The translations under genes and the position numbers were made by a program. Under the pieces are notes generated by a model. The model did not search any database, was not told where the DNA came from, and saw only the letters and a list, made by a program, of their open reading frames with translations. This document shows positions 33,885 to 43,119 of a stretch of 64,000 nucleotides of DNA, piece after piece; within the stretch, counting starts at the first letter, position 1; every line of letters begins with the position of its first letter. Source of the DNA: Planctomycetaceae bacterium (GTDB lineage: Bacteria > Planctomycetota > Phycisphaerae > UBA1845 > UTPLA1); the NCBI GenBank assembly GCA_011525745.1, contig WYBU01000009.1:1-64000 (forward strand). The letters run 5' to 3'.

Positions 33885-35276
33885 TCATATCGCCGGCGCA
33901 CATGCGGCTTCGCGCTCGGCCTTGGGCGGCCGATAGGTCGCGACCTGATTGCGGCCCGCGGCCTTGGCCTCGGCCAGCGCCGCCTCGGCGAGCTGCATGA
34001 TCGCGTCGGCGTTGTCGGGCTGATCGGCCCACAGCGAGACCACGCCGGCGCTGAGGCTCGGCCGCGGGAACACGCCGTTGAACAGTCGTGAGCGCTGTCC
34101 GAACAACGACACAAGCCGCCGTGCGATGGTCACGGCGTCCGACGCACTGACCGAAGGCAGCACCAGCGCGAAGCGATCGCCGTCGTAGCGCACCGCAATG
34201 TCGTCGGTGCGTAGCGCGCCGCGCATCAGATCGGCCGTAAACCGCAGCAGATCGTCGCCGATCGGATGGCCCAGCGTGTCGTTGAGCACTTTCAGATAGT
34301 CGATGTCCATCAGCACCAGCGACAGGTCCAGTCCCGCCTCGCGCTGCGCGTCGATGATCGCCTCCAACCGGTCGGCCAGCGCACCGCGCGTGTTCAACCC
34401 CGTCAGGCCGTCGCGCCATGCCTCGCGCGGCGTGCGCCGCAGTTCCTCGTAGATCGCGTGTGTCGCTTCAGCCACGTTCGTCGCCGCGGCCCGGGCCGAC
34501 TGTTCGGCGCGGCTGCGCCAGGCGTCGCGATCCGCGCGAAGCTGAGCCAAGGCCCGCGCGATCTCGTTCAGCTCATTGGCCTGATGCGTCCCCAGTCCAT
34601 CGGCCGCCATCGGATCGCCCTTGGCCAGCCGGTTGATCTCGGTCACCGGATCGACGACCTGCCGGTACAGCCGGCGCAGTCCGATGGCCGAGCCGACTGC
34701 GCCGACCGCCAGCAGCGGCGTACAGGAGAGCCACAGGCGCTGATACCACGGTTCCGGTGGGCGCGCCCAGGCGATCAGCACGCGCAGAATCGACGGCGTC
34801 TGCATCGGAATGCCGCCCGCGTTGATCGACAGGGGAACGTCCACCAGCCGCGCGTTGCCCGCAGGCCGATCGTTGCGCGGCGGCAGCGGAATCTCGCGCT
34901 GGCGGCCCGGCTCGAAGGGCATTCCGGGAAGGCGGCCGTCCAGTTGCGGCGAGGAGACGGCCATGCCGAGGATGTTGCGATTCTCGCTGATCAGCCAGAC
35001 GCCCAGGATGGTGGGATGGCACAGCAGGCGGTCGCAGACCTCGTTCCAGAAATCGCGGCTCTGCGGGGTGGGATGGACGCCGGTGCATGCGTGCAGCTTG
35101 AACTGCGACGCCAGCACGCCCGACACAACGTAGGCCCCGCGGGCCTGCACCGACGACGAATCCTGCACGCGCCAGTACTCGCGCAGACCCACCGACGCCG
35201 CGACGACCGTGGCGACGATCCAGAGGACGGTACGAGTGACGGCGGTCTTGAGCGTTGACGGTCGTGATGCGGCCAC
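33885..35276 (-). CDS. GGDEF-family membrane protein with degenerate active site
   Basis: GTG 35276 (after CAGGAG at 7 bases) gives 463 residues; the frame is open to 35393. The layout matches its neighbour: TRTVLWIVATVVAASVGL, a sensor region with paired cysteines (HACTGVHP), a second helix, a HAMP-like linker and a GGDEF fold. The core reads MDIDYLKVLNDTLGH, then RYDGDRF in place of GGDEF. The I-site RTDD five residues before it is retained. Cyclase activity is therefore unlikely. It may bind cyclic di-GMP as an effector, or modulate the active paralogue. It is divergent from the GH3-family gene. Confidence 0.85.
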   Translation of the reverse strand: MAASRPSTLKTAVTRTVLWIVATVVAASVGLREYWRVQDSSSVQARGAYVVSGVLASQFKLHACTGVHPTPQSRDFWNEVCDRLLCHPTILGVWLISENRNILGMAVSSPQLDGRLPGMPFEPGRQREIPLPPRNDRPAGNARLVDVPLSINAGGIPMQTPSILRVLIAWARPPEPWYQRLWLSCTPLLAVGAVGSAIGLRRLYRQVVDPVTEINRLAKGDPMAADGLGTHQANELNEIARALAQLRADRDAWRSRAEQSARAAATNVAEATHAIYEELRRTPREAWRDGLTGLNTRGALADRLEAIIDAQREAGLDLSLVLMDIDYLKVLNDTLGHPIGDDLLRFTADLMRGALRTDDIAVRYDGDRFALVLPSVSASDAVTIARRLVSLFGQRSRLFNGVFPRPSLSAGVVSLWADQPDNADAIMQLAEAALAEAKAAGRNQVATYRPPKAEREAACAPAI

Positions 35277-35416
35277 GGGCGGACTCCTGGTACAAGGCGC
35301 TGGCGCCAACGGCACGAGAGCGCTTCCGCTGTGTTCATCGACGCCGACGCGGGGGATTTGAATAGCGCGGCGGACATGACGCACTCGCGTCACGCGGGTG
35401 AGTTCCGGCGGCGCTT

Positions 35417-37195
35417 ATGCGGACCCTGGCGGTTGCATTGGCCTGCCGCGAACGTCAAACTGACTCCTCAGTGGCGCGAATCGCGTGGATCGAACGACTG
35501 TTGTCCACATACGCCTCGATCACGGCGAAGCGGGCATACGCGCGCTTCGTCGACGCCGCGCGGCATGCGCCGTCGGTTCAGGAAGTCGTGCTGAAGCGGC
35601 ATCTGGCGCGACATTCGGCGAGCGACTTCGGCGGGGCACACGGCTTTGACCGAATCACGACCTACGCGGAGTTCACGCGGCGCGTGCCCATCGCCGGCTA
35701 TGAGGCGTTCGCCCCATACGTCGCGCGCCTGCGCCGCGGCGACTTACGTGCCCTGCTCGGTCCGCGGCAACGCGTGCTGATGTTCGCACTGACCAGCGGC
35801 ACGACCGCCGAGCCGAAGTACATCCCCGTCACGCGCGAGTTCCTGCGCTCATATCAGCGCGGTTGGAACGCCTGGGGCGTCAAGACCATTCTCGATCATC
35901 CCAATTCGTTCTTCCGCGGCATCGTGCAAATCACCAGCCCGATGCGCGATCACGAGACCGAGGCCGGCATCCCCTGCGGCGCGATCACCGGCCTGCTGGC
36001 GGCCTTTCAGAAACGCCTCGTACGCAAGTACTACGTGGCGCCGCTGGCCGTGGCCGACATTCGCGACGCGGCGGCGAAGTATTACACGATCATGCGCCTG
36101 GCGGCGCCGCGCGACGTGTCGTTCCTCGTGACGGCCAATCCCACCACGCTGCTGCGCCTGGCGCGCGTGGCCGACGAACGCAAAGAGTCGCTCATCCGCG
36201 ACGTGCGCGATGGCACGCTCAGCCGCGAACTTGATGTCCCCGACGCCGTGCGTCATGCCCTGGCCCCGCGCCTTCGGCCCGATCCCACCGCCGCCGCGCG
36301 GCTGCACGCGCTGGCCGAACGACACGGCGCGCTGCGCCCGGCCGACTACTGGAACCTCTCGTTCATCGCGCACTGGACCGGCGGCACGATGGGCCTGTAC
36401 CGCCGCTTCTTCGCGCCGTGGTACGGCGACGTGCCAGTGCGCGACATCGGCCTGCTGGCCAGCGAGGGACGCATGAGCGTGCCGATCGAAGACGGCACCC
36501 CCAGCGGCGTGCTCGACGTGACGATGCAGTTCTTCGAGTTCATCCCGGCCGATGCATACGGCACGCCGCGGCCGCCGGTGCTGCGGTGCCACGAGCTGCA
36601 CCATGGAGAGGAGTATTTCGTCCTGCTGACCAACGCCACCGGCCTGTGCCGCTACGACATCGGCGACCGCGTGCGCGTCACCGGCTGGTTCGGCCCGACG
36701 CCGATGATCGAGTTCCTCAGCAAGGGGGCGCACACGTCATCGCTGGTCGGCGAGAAACTGACCGAAGATCAGGTGGTCGAGGCGATGGGCCGCGCGGTCG
36801 GGCCGGATGATCCGGCCGTCGAAGGATTCGTGCTGTCGCCGCGATTCGACGAAACGCCTTATTACGCGCTGTATCTCGACGCGGACGCCCACGCGGCCCG
36901 GTCACGGGACGATCGCGCGACTTTGGCGAATCGGCTCGACGAGGCGTTGGGCGCGATCAATGTCGAATACGCGTCGAAGCGCGAGACCGAGCGGCTCGAT
37001 CCGGTGCGGCTGGTCGTGCTGCCGGCCGGATTCCTGCGGCGGCGCGACGCCGATCGGCGGGCGGCGGCGACGTGCCGGGCCGAGCAGTTCAAGCACCAGT
37101 TCCTGCTGCCGCGTCCCGGGATGGATGCGGATTGGGTAGCGAATCAAAGCGACGCGCACGACGCAACCATTGTGCCGTTTGTGGGCGCGCGGTAG
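35417..37195 (+). CDS. GH3-family (auxin-responsive GH3-like) adenylating enzyme
   Basis: The 592-residue protein belongs to the firefly-luciferase-type adenylating superfamily, GH3 branch. It has MFALTSGTTAEPKYIPVT, which matches the phosphate-binding loop, and later LLASEGRMSVPIEDGT, LLTNATGLCRYDIGDRVRV and FLSKGAHTSSLVGEKLTEDQ. GH3 enzymes activate a carboxylic acid with ATP and form an amide or ester. Bacterial members are of unknown substrate. The start is uncertain: a GTG near 35471 (ARIAWIERLL) is also possible. It stands alone. Confidence 0.85.
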   Translation: MRTLAVALACRERQTDSSVARIAWIERLLSTYASITAKRAYARFVDAARHAPSVQEVVLKRHLARHSASDFGGAHGFDRITTYAEFTRRVPIAGYEAFAPYVARLRRGDLRALLGPRQRVLMFALTSGTTAEPKYIPVTREFLRSYQRGWNAWGVKTILDHPNSFFRGIVQITSPMRDHETEAGIPCGAITGLLAAFQKRLVRKYYVAPLAVADIRDAAAKYYTIMRLAAPRDVSFLVTANPTTLLRLARVADERKESLIRDVRDGTLSRELDVPDAVRHALAPRLRPDPTAAARLHALAERHGALRPADYWNLSFIAHWTGGTMGLYRRFFAPWYGDVPVRDIGLLASEGRMSVPIEDGTPSGVLDVTMQFFEFIPADAYGTPRPPVLRCHELHHGEEYFVLLTNATGLCRYDIGDRVRVTGWFGPTPMIEFLSKGAHTSSLVGEKLTEDQVVEAMGRAVGPDDPAVEGFVLSPRFDETPYYALYLDADAHAARSRDDRATLANRLDEALGAINVEYASKRETERLDPVRLVVLPAGFLRRRDADRRAAATCRAEQFKHQFLLPRPGMDADWVANQSDAHDATIVPFVGAR

Positions 37196-37405
37196 ACGCC
37201 GTTCGAGCCGCGACCATTCCGAATTGCCGACGTCATTGCGATAGTTTTCCCGAGCCGCAAGCGCAATCGCTGCGGAAGATCGCACGCGCCGCACGAGCGG
37301 CGAATGGGGCGCGGTAGTTGCAGCCGTGCGGTCCGACCCGCGCCGCAATCATGAATGCGGACACGATCGGTTGACCGTCGCATCGCCGTTGACCATCCGT
37401 GCCAA

Positions 37406-37609
37406 TCAGAAGAGCGTATAGATGAACGGCGCCGCCGCAGTGCCGCCGAGCATGACCAGTCCGCCCAGCAGCAGGAGCACGACCAGAATCGGCAGCAGCC
37501 ACCACTTCTTGTTGTGCTTAAGAAAGTCCCAGAATTCAGCAATCAGTCCGGTCCGGCCGGCCGCCGCAGCCTGCTGAAATTCGTTGGGATCGACCAGGTT
37601 TTGAGACAT
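37406..37609 (-). CDS. DUF5989 family small membrane protein
   Basis: The 67-residue protein reads AEFWDFLKHNKKWWLLPILV then a hydrophobic run ending FIYTLF. This is the DUF5989 pattern: a short cytoplasmic helix, a KKWW box and a single membrane anchor. From memory, DUF5989 genes often lie beside SxtJ-type or carbamoyltransferase genes in polysaccharide loci. Neither is seen here. Function is unknown. Confidence 0.85.
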   Translation of the reverse strand: MSQNLVDPNEFQQAAAAGRTGLIAEFWDFLKHNKKWWLLPILVVLLLLGGLVMLGGTAAAPFIYTLF

Positions 37610-38425
37610 GCGATTTCCTCTCCGTGTTCAATCACGGCTCGCGCTGTAGCCGATCCGCGATTACCCGGAGCTTCTTCGCGGTCGGATGGCTCCCGAAGTC
37701 GGTCCCGGGGCCTTGAGATTCACGCCGTGTCCGCGAAAAGAGCGGCCCGTCCCAGCCGGGCGCCGGCTTCAAGGAGTCCGGATAAATGCTATTCTCGATT
37801 GATTGTCACCCGAGCGTTCATGATACGCTCACACAGTCCCCTTCGGCAACCTGCAAATGCACATACAAGACCATGCGACAATGGCGGGCGCCAGGCCCGC
37901 CGAACCGCGTGACCGGGACGAGCGCGTCGATGTGCGCCAGGCGATCGGGCTATGTTTGAAGTTCGTTTGACGGCAAGTGCGCGCCCCGGCGTGGACCGAG
38001 ACGCTTTCCTCTTTTAATTCCCCCGGCCGGGAGATCGGCGCCGCTCGATGCACACGCGGGCGTCCGTCGCGAATCACCGCCGCCCCGTCCGCGGCGGAGC
38101 GGATGATGGGGGCGAGACTGACCACGCGTTCCGCTCGGCCCCGACGGGCCTGGCTGCACCCGTGGCGACAATCCGGCACTCCGTCGGAGCGCGAAAACGC
38201 CGTGGTTCCTGTGCGTCCGATGTCGCGCGCGGCGTTACGTCTTGGAGTGAATGCGCACCATCGCCAGGAACACGCCGCGCGACACCCGCTCGTAACTCGA
38301 TGGCTTGTCGTCAGTAGTGTGACGCGGTGATTGAGAATCGCCGCGGGATGCGAAGAAATCCGGCGTTCATAGTGCATGAGTCCGGTTTGGGCGCGCGGTC
38401 ATCGCCCGCGGAAACGCGCGTTCGC
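37610..38425. other. Long region without a convincing gene
   Basis: About 800 bases lie between the DUF5989 start and the BMP lipoprotein stop. Candidate frames are arginine-rich shadows. One short minus-strand frame (38235..38366) ends in a plausible protein tail, SSYERVSRGVFLAMVRIHS, but has no start or homologue that I recognise. A structured RNA cannot be excluded; no tRNA, RNase P or tmRNA signature was found. Confidence 0.4.
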
Positions 38426-39511
38426 CTATTTCAGCACATCCAGTTCGCCCGAGATGATTCGCTGCCGTGCTGCGTCGATCAGTTCCTGTGTGCCCGCCGG
38501 CCACTTGACGCGCAAGCGCGGATTGGGCACGAACGTGATGCCGCCCGACTTCAGATCGTGAACGATCGGTTTGTCCTCGAAGCGGCCGGTTCGCACTGCC
38601 TCGACAAGCTGCTCGAACGCCGCCTCCATGTCGATGACGGCCGAGGCGAGAATCGTGTCGGGCGCCGCGTCGTTCTGATCGCTGTTGGCGCCGAAAGCGA
38701 AGACGCCGGCGTCGCGGGCGGCCTGGAACACGCCGAACGCGGCGGCGTCGGCGTTCTGAAACAGCACGCGCGCCTTGTAACCGCCGATGAGCGACTGGGC
38801 CGTCTGTGCCGCTTTGGCCACGTCGTCCCAGCTTCCCACGTACTGCGTGTAGGCGCCGTAGTCCGGCGCGACCGATCGCGCGCCGTTGACGAACGCATTC
38901 AGCGTGCAGCGCACCGGATACGAGTCCACGCCGCCGATCACGCCCGCCGGTCCCTCGGGCACGACGCGCGCCGCCAGAATGCCGCACAGATACGTCGCCT
39001 CCCACAGTCGAAAGTCGAGCGTGGCCACGCCGTCGCCGGACTCGGTGCTGCCGGTGGCGGCGAAGCGCGTGCCGGGGAACCGCGGCGCGACTTCGCGCGC
39101 TGCCTTGACGTATTCGCCGCCGTGGCAGATCACGAGGGCGTAGCCCTGCTCGGCGAAGGCGCGGATGTCGGACTTGAAGTTCGACGGATTCGGTGAGTAC
39201 GCCCGGCGCACCGTTACGCCCGTTCGCTGTCCGAGCTTCGTCAGCGCGTCGCACGCCATCTGGTTCCAGCCGCGATCGGTCTCGCGCCCGGGATGGAGCA
39301 ACGCGACTTTCAGCGTCTCCGCCGCCCCGCCGCTCGACGCGCCGGTCCCGGAGTCGGCGGCACTGGATGCGCCGGTACTTGCCGCATCGGCAGAGGCTGC
39401 GTTCGCGCCCTTGCCCGGCGACGCCGGCGGAACGGGCGTCTCGGACCGGCAGCCGATGCCGGCCAGCGCCGCGGCGAACAGAATCGACAATATCAGTCGG
39501 TGATGCGTCAT
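38426..39511 (-). CDS. BMP family (PnrA-like) lipoprotein
   Basis: ATG 39511 gives 361 residues with a lipobox (ALAGIGC). A linker rich in Ala, Ser and Gly (about 40 residues) follows. The body matches the basic membrane protein / PnrA family: KVALLHPGRETDRGWNQMA near the start, YALVICHGGEYVKAA, FRLWEATYLCGILAARVV and GVFAFGANSDQNDAAPD. Members bind purine nucleosides or similar ligands for ABC uptake. No ABC permease or ATPase is adjacent, so it may act as a sensor or feed a transporter elsewhere. Confidence 0.88.
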   Translation of the reverse strand: MTHHRLILSILFAAALAGIGCRSETPVPPASPGKGANAASADAASTGASSAADSGTGASSGGAAETLKVALLHPGRETDRGWNQMACDALTKLGQRTGVTVRRAYSPNPSNFKSDIRAFAEQGYALVICHGGEYVKAAREVAPRFPGTRFAATGSTESGDGVATLDFRLWEATYLCGILAARVVPEGPAGVIGGVDSYPVRCTLNAFVNGARSVAPDYGAYTQYVGSWDDVAKAAQTAQSLIGGYKARVLFQNADAAAFGVFQAARDAGVFAFGANSDQNDAAPDTILASAVIDMEAAFEQLVEAVRTGRFEDKPIVHDLKSGGITFVPNPRLRVKWPAGTQELIDAARQRIISGELDVLK

Positions 39512-39930
39512 GTGTGCGACAGTAGCCATAAGCTATCAGCAATCAGCCAACGGACGTCAGGTTTCAATAACATGGGGCAAGGGCTTTCAGCCCGTGTGGC
39601 ACAGTCGCCCTCGGTTGTGTTGCGCCGCACGTCCGCGGCGGCTCGAACCTTAGAACGCTTACTTACGCGCGCGTCTCGTTTCCGCGTGGCACGGGCTTGT
39701 AGCCCGTGCGTCGGTTCTTCTTTTCAGCACAGGCGGGAATCCAGCCCTTCGCACCGTGGCGTGACTGTGGACGAGGTGGACCGGCTGGACCGCATGGGCG
39801 TCGTGGACGCGCGTACTTCGGTCCAGCGCCAGGCAATCGCGAGTCACTGTGTAGCCCCTTCTTCAAGGCGGCCTGCACGACGCTTGTGCATACCGGCCAG
39901 CCGCTCGCGCGGCGGGTTCTGACGTGCGAC
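39512..39930. other. Intergenic region with mixed repeats
   Basis: It holds one CACAGTCGCCCTCGGTTGTG palindrome (39600-39619), a CGTGGCACGGGCTTGTAGCC hairpin at 39675, and a run of 9-base GTCCA-type repeats (39765-39808, minus sense). No gene is seen. Confidence 0.5.
39600..39619. repeat. Single CACAGCCG-type palindrome
   Basis: CACAGTCGCCCTCGGTTGTG is a variant of the family, with two compensating changes (T in one arm, T opposite), so the stem is kept with G-T pairs. Confidence 0.7.
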
Positions 39931-40512
39931 TCAAAGGTCGCGCCGCTGGAAGAGGCTGAACACCTCGGCCCGCGTCGATACGCCGGTGCAGCATTCGCCG
40001 CGCACCGCCGACGTCACCATCACGCTGCCCGGTTTGCGCACGCCGCGGCAGGTCATGCAGGTGTGCGTCGCCTCCATGACGACGGCCACGCCCTTGGCGT
40101 CCAGCTCGCGCATCAGCGTATCGGCGATCTGCGTCGTCAGCCGCTCCTGCACCTGCGGCCGATGGGCGTAGCCGTCGACGACCCGCGCCAGCTTCGACAG
40201 CCCCACCACGCGGCCGTTGGGCAGATAACCGATGTGCGCGCGGCCCTCGAACGGCATCAGATGATGCTCGCACATCGAGTTGAACGGAATGTCGCGCAGC
40301 ACCACCATCTCGTCGTATTTCTCGTTGAAAAATGTTTTCAGATGACGCGCCGGATCCTCGCGCAGGCCGGAAAACATCTCGGCGTACATTCGCGCCACGC
40401 GCTCGGGCGTCTTTCGCAGGCCGTCGCGATCCGGATCCTCTCCGATGGCGATGAGAATCTCGCGCACCGCCCGACCGATCCGCTTGAGGTCAACGTCGAG
40501 TTGTTCGGACAT
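39931..40512 (-). CDS. folE: GTP cyclohydrolase I, type IA
   Basis: The 193-residue protein has the FolE core: [19 protein letters not shown], then [20 protein letters not shown] with the zinc ligands Cys and His, then [30 protein letters not shown], and [16 protein letters not shown] with the third ligand. AGGAG is 8 bases upstream of ATG. It converts GTP to dihydroneopterin triphosphate, the first step to folate and other pterins. It lies downstream of a pteridine-reductase-like gene on the same strand, with a 220-base gap. Confidence 0.95.
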   Translation of the reverse strand: MSEQLDVDLKRIGRAVREILIAIGEDPDRDGLRKTPERVARMYAEMFSGLREDPARHLKTFFNEKYDEMVVLRDIPFNSMCEHHLMPFEGRAHIGYLPNGRVVGLSKLARVVDGYAHRPQVQERLTTQIADTLMRELDAKGVAVVMEATHTCMTCRGVRKPGSVMVTSAVRGECCTGVSTRAEVFSLFQRRDL

Positions 40513-40732
40513 TCGCGTGCTCCTGACCCGCGGGGCGGCCGCGCGTTCGCCGCAACATGAGACCGACGCAGATGAACCAGTCCGGCCGGCGGATCGGGCA
40601 ACCGGGACGAGAGAATGATATCCGCGCGCCCTGCTTCATGCAGAGCACAGCAGGACAGCCCTGAAAGAGCGAAACAAAAACGCCGCGCCGGCGCCTGATG
40701 CGAGAGCGCTTGATCGTGCCGCCCGTGCGCTC

Positions 40733-41473
40733 CTACCACGCAATGCAGCGCCCGCCGTCGACTCGGAGGATCATCCCGCTCGTGTAACGCGCGTCGCGCA
40801 CGAAGTACATCACCGCGGCGGCCACTTCCTCCGGCGAGCCCACCCGCCGCACCGGAATGCGCTCGACGATGGCGTCCCGCGCGGCGTCGTCGATTCCCTC
40901 GGGCAGGTTCACGATCCCCGGCGCGACCGCGTTGACCAGAATGTGCGGCGCCAGCTCTTTCGCCAGCGAGCGCGTGGCCGATTCCAGCGCGGCCTTCGAC
41001 GCGCAATACGCCAGATAGCCCGTCCACGGCCGCTCCGATGAAATGTCGGTGATGTTGACGATTCGCCCGTCGCCCGCCGCCTTCAGATGCTCCGCCGCCG
41101 CTCGCGCGATCAGCACCGGCGCGGCAACGTTGACGGCGAATGTCCGCTGCATCGTCGCGGCATCGAGCTTCGCCAGCGGCGCCGCCTCGAAGACCGATGC
41201 GTTATTGACCACGATGTTCAATCCGCCGAACTTCGCCGCCACGCGCCCCGGCAGCGCGGCCGCCGCCTGCGGATCGGCCAGGTCGGCCTCGAGCAGCATC
41301 GCCCGCCGGCCCAGCCCGCGAATGCGCCGCGCCGTCTCCTGCGCTTCGTCGGCCGAGGTCCGGAAGGCAATCGCCACGTCGCAGCCTTCCTCCGCCAGCG
41401 CCAGTGCGATCGCCCGCCCCAGCCGCCTGGCCGCGCCCGTCACCAGCGCCGCTTTTCCAAAGAGCTTCATCAT
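40733..41473 (-). CDS. SDR family oxidoreductase, pteridine reductase-like
   Basis: ATG 41473 follows AAGGAAG. The 246-residue short-chain dehydrogenase begins ALVTGAARRLGRAIALALAE. The TGxxxRxG form of the cofactor loop is the signature of pteridine reductases (PTR1, FolM) rather than of ordinary SDRs. NNAS is present, and the catalytic pair is YCASK. The C-terminus ends GMILRVDGGRCIAW, again as in PTR1-like proteins. With folE next to it, a role in reducing dihydropterins to tetrahydropterins or dihydrofolate with NADPH is likely. It could replace FolA. Substrate is inferred. Confidence 0.8.
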   Translation of the reverse strand: MMKLFGKAALVTGAARRLGRAIALALAEEGCDVAIAFRTSADEAQETARRIRGLGRRAMLLEADLADPQAAAALPGRVAAKFGGLNIVVNNASVFEAAPLAKLDAATMQRTFAVNVAAPVLIARAAAEHLKAAGDGRIVNITDISSERPWTGYLAYCASKAALESATRSLAKELAPHILVNAVAPGIVNLPEGIDDAARDAIVERIPVRRVGSPEEVAAAVMYFVRDARYTSGMILRVDGGRCIAW

Positions 41474-41517
41474 CTTCCTTTCCACGATCCGCGGATCGCG
41501 CGCGTGTCGCTGCCCGT

Positions 41518-41832
41518 TCACGATGTCGGCCGAGGTCCGTTATCCGAATCGTCCGCCGCGGCCGGAGGCTCGTCGGGCTGATCCTCGTCCCAGGGGGACA
41601 AGTCGGGCGTGCGGTGCATGGCCCACACGTCTTCGGCCGGCGTGGCGCTTTTCGGCGGCCGTATGAGCCAGGCCCGAAACGCCCGCGAGAAGCGGATAAT
41701 CAAGACCGAGGCAACAAACAGAATAATCAGCAGGAGCGAACCGTAAAACAGCGCCTGCGCCAGCGCCCGCGCCCTGGCCCGCGTCGCATCGGGTACGGCC
41801 GATTCGGCGACGATCTGCATCACGCAGGCCAT
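41518..41832 (-). CDS. Small membrane protein coupled to DnaJ-like gene
   Basis: ATG 41832 overlaps the stop of the DnaJ-like gene (TAATG), so translation is probably coupled. The 104-residue protein has one membrane helix (LFYGSLLLIILFVASVLII), a short basic cytoplasmic segment (RFSRAFRAWLIRPP) and an acidic tail (DEDQPDEPPAAADDSDN). No family is recognised. The coupling suggests that it acts with the DnaJ-like chaperone, perhaps at the membrane. Confidence 0.75.
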   Translation of the reverse strand: MACVMQIVAESAVPDATRARARALAQALFYGSLLLIILFVASVLIIRFSRAFRAWLIRPPKSATPAEDVWAMHRTPDLSPWDEDQPDEPPAAADDSDNGPRPTS

Positions 41833-42812
41833 TACCACAGACCGGCCCTCGGATCGTCGGTCTGATCGCGCGAGAATTCCTCGATCAGCTTTTGCTGGCG
41901 CTCGCTGAGCCGCCGCGGCGGAACGATGCGGATGACGGCGTACTGATCGCCGCGCGCCTGCGTCCGCGGATTCAACACGCCGCAGCCCGACAGGCGCAGC
42001 TTCTTGCCGCTGGCGGTTCCCGGCGGAATCGTCACGCTCGTCGGGCCGTTGAGCGTGGGAATCGTCACCTTGGCGCCCAACGCCGCCTCGCCGATCGTGA
42101 TCGGGACTTCAAGATAAATATCATCGCCATCGCGGCGGAAGTAGCGGTGCGGCCGGACGCGGCATTTCAGGTAGACGTCGCCCTTGGAGCCGTCGCGCCG
42201 CGCGCGGCCTTTGCCGCGCACGCGGATGCGCTGCCCGTCCTCGACGCCCGGCGGAACGCGCACCTGAATCGTCTCGCGGCCGGCGCCGGCGTCGCCGTTC
42301 TGAATCGACAACTCCAGCGTCGTGCCGCGCAGGGCCTGTTCGAAGTCGAGCGTCACCTCGTGTTCGACGTCGCTGTCGGCCGGCGTTTCATCAGCGGGCT
42401 TGGAGCGCGTCCGCCGGCCGCGCCGCGTCCCGCGCCCGCCGAAGAACTCCTCGAAGATCGAGCCGGCGCCGGACCTGCCGCCGACGCCGAACAGATCGGA
42501 CAGATCGCCGAATTCAAAATCGGCCGGCGCGCCGCCCGATGACGACCAGCGATAGACGCGCGCCCCGCCCGGCGCAGCGCCCGCTTCGGGACCAAACGCG
42601 CCTAAGTCGCCGAACTGATCGTACTGAGCGCGCTTCTGCGGATCGGACAAAACGGCGTAGGCCTGCTGAATGTCCTGAAACCGCGCGGTGGCGTCGCGAT
42701 CGTTCTTGTTGCGATCGGGGTGATGCGCCTTGGCCAGCTTGCGATAGGCCCGTTTGATCTCGTCGGCCGTCGCCCGGCGGTCCACTCCGAGAATGGCATA
42801 CGGGTCTTTCAC
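41832..42812 (-). CDS. DnaJ-like co-chaperone, CbpA type (no zinc finger)
   Basis: GTG 42812 starts a 326-residue protein. Residues 4-68 are the J-domain (DPYAILGVDRRATADEIKRA) with HPD in KAHHPDRNK. A Gly/Phe-rich region follows (FGDLGAFGPEAGAAPGG and LFGVGGRSGAG). The C-terminal substrate-binding domains I and II are present (EVTLDFEQALRGTTLEL; YLEVPITIGEAALGAKVTIP; IPPGTASGKKLRL). There is no cysteine-rich zinc domain, so it is CbpA-like. It stimulates DnaK ATPase. No dnaK or grpE gene is adjacent. Confidence 0.92.
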   Translation of the reverse strand: MKDPYAILGVDRRATADEIKRAYRKLAKAHHPDRNKNDRDATARFQDIQQAYAVLSDPQKRAQYDQFGDLGAFGPEAGAAPGGARVYRWSSSGGAPADFEFGDLSDLFGVGGRSGAGSIFEEFFGGRGTRRGRRTRSKPADETPADSDVEHEVTLDFEQALRGTTLELSIQNGDAGAGRETIQVRVPPGVEDGQRIRVRGKGRARRDGSKGDVYLKCRVRPHRYFRRDGDDIYLEVPITIGEAALGAKVTIPTLNGPTSVTIPPGTASGKKLRLSGCGVLNPRTQARGDQYAVIRIVPPRRLSERQQKLIEEFSRDQTDDPRAGLW

Positions 42813-43041
42813 GTGTTACCTGGTTCCTTCTTCCCGACGCCATCGCGCGATCGGGCGGCTGACTCCGGAGTTTGGCCGCCTGGTTCAGCGCGCGACGGGT
42901 CTTCTGAAGGGATTATATCCATTCCCCAACGCGGCTGTGACAGTCATCCCGGCCGGCACGGACGCACTCAAACCGCGTGGCGCGGGGTTGCCGATTCCGC
43001 GTGGCACGGCCCCCGCCTGCGCGCGGGTGCAGCCCGTGTGG

Positions 43042-43061
43042 CACAGCCGCCCTCGGCTGTG
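43042..43061. repeat. Single CACAGCCG palindrome (inverse sense)
   Basis: CACAGCCGCCCTCGGCTGTG, the reverse complement form of the unit at 8726. Confidence 0.8.
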
Positions 43062-43119
43062 TCGCGCGGCACGGGCATGCCGATTTCGCGTGGCACGGGC
43101 TTGTAGCCCGTGTGAATCC

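Noticed and set aside
37950..38050. RNase P RNA-like phrase (minus sense GAGGAAAGCGTC)
   Set aside because: Only the first bases match the conserved GAGGAAAGTCCGG; the remaining conserved blocks are absent.
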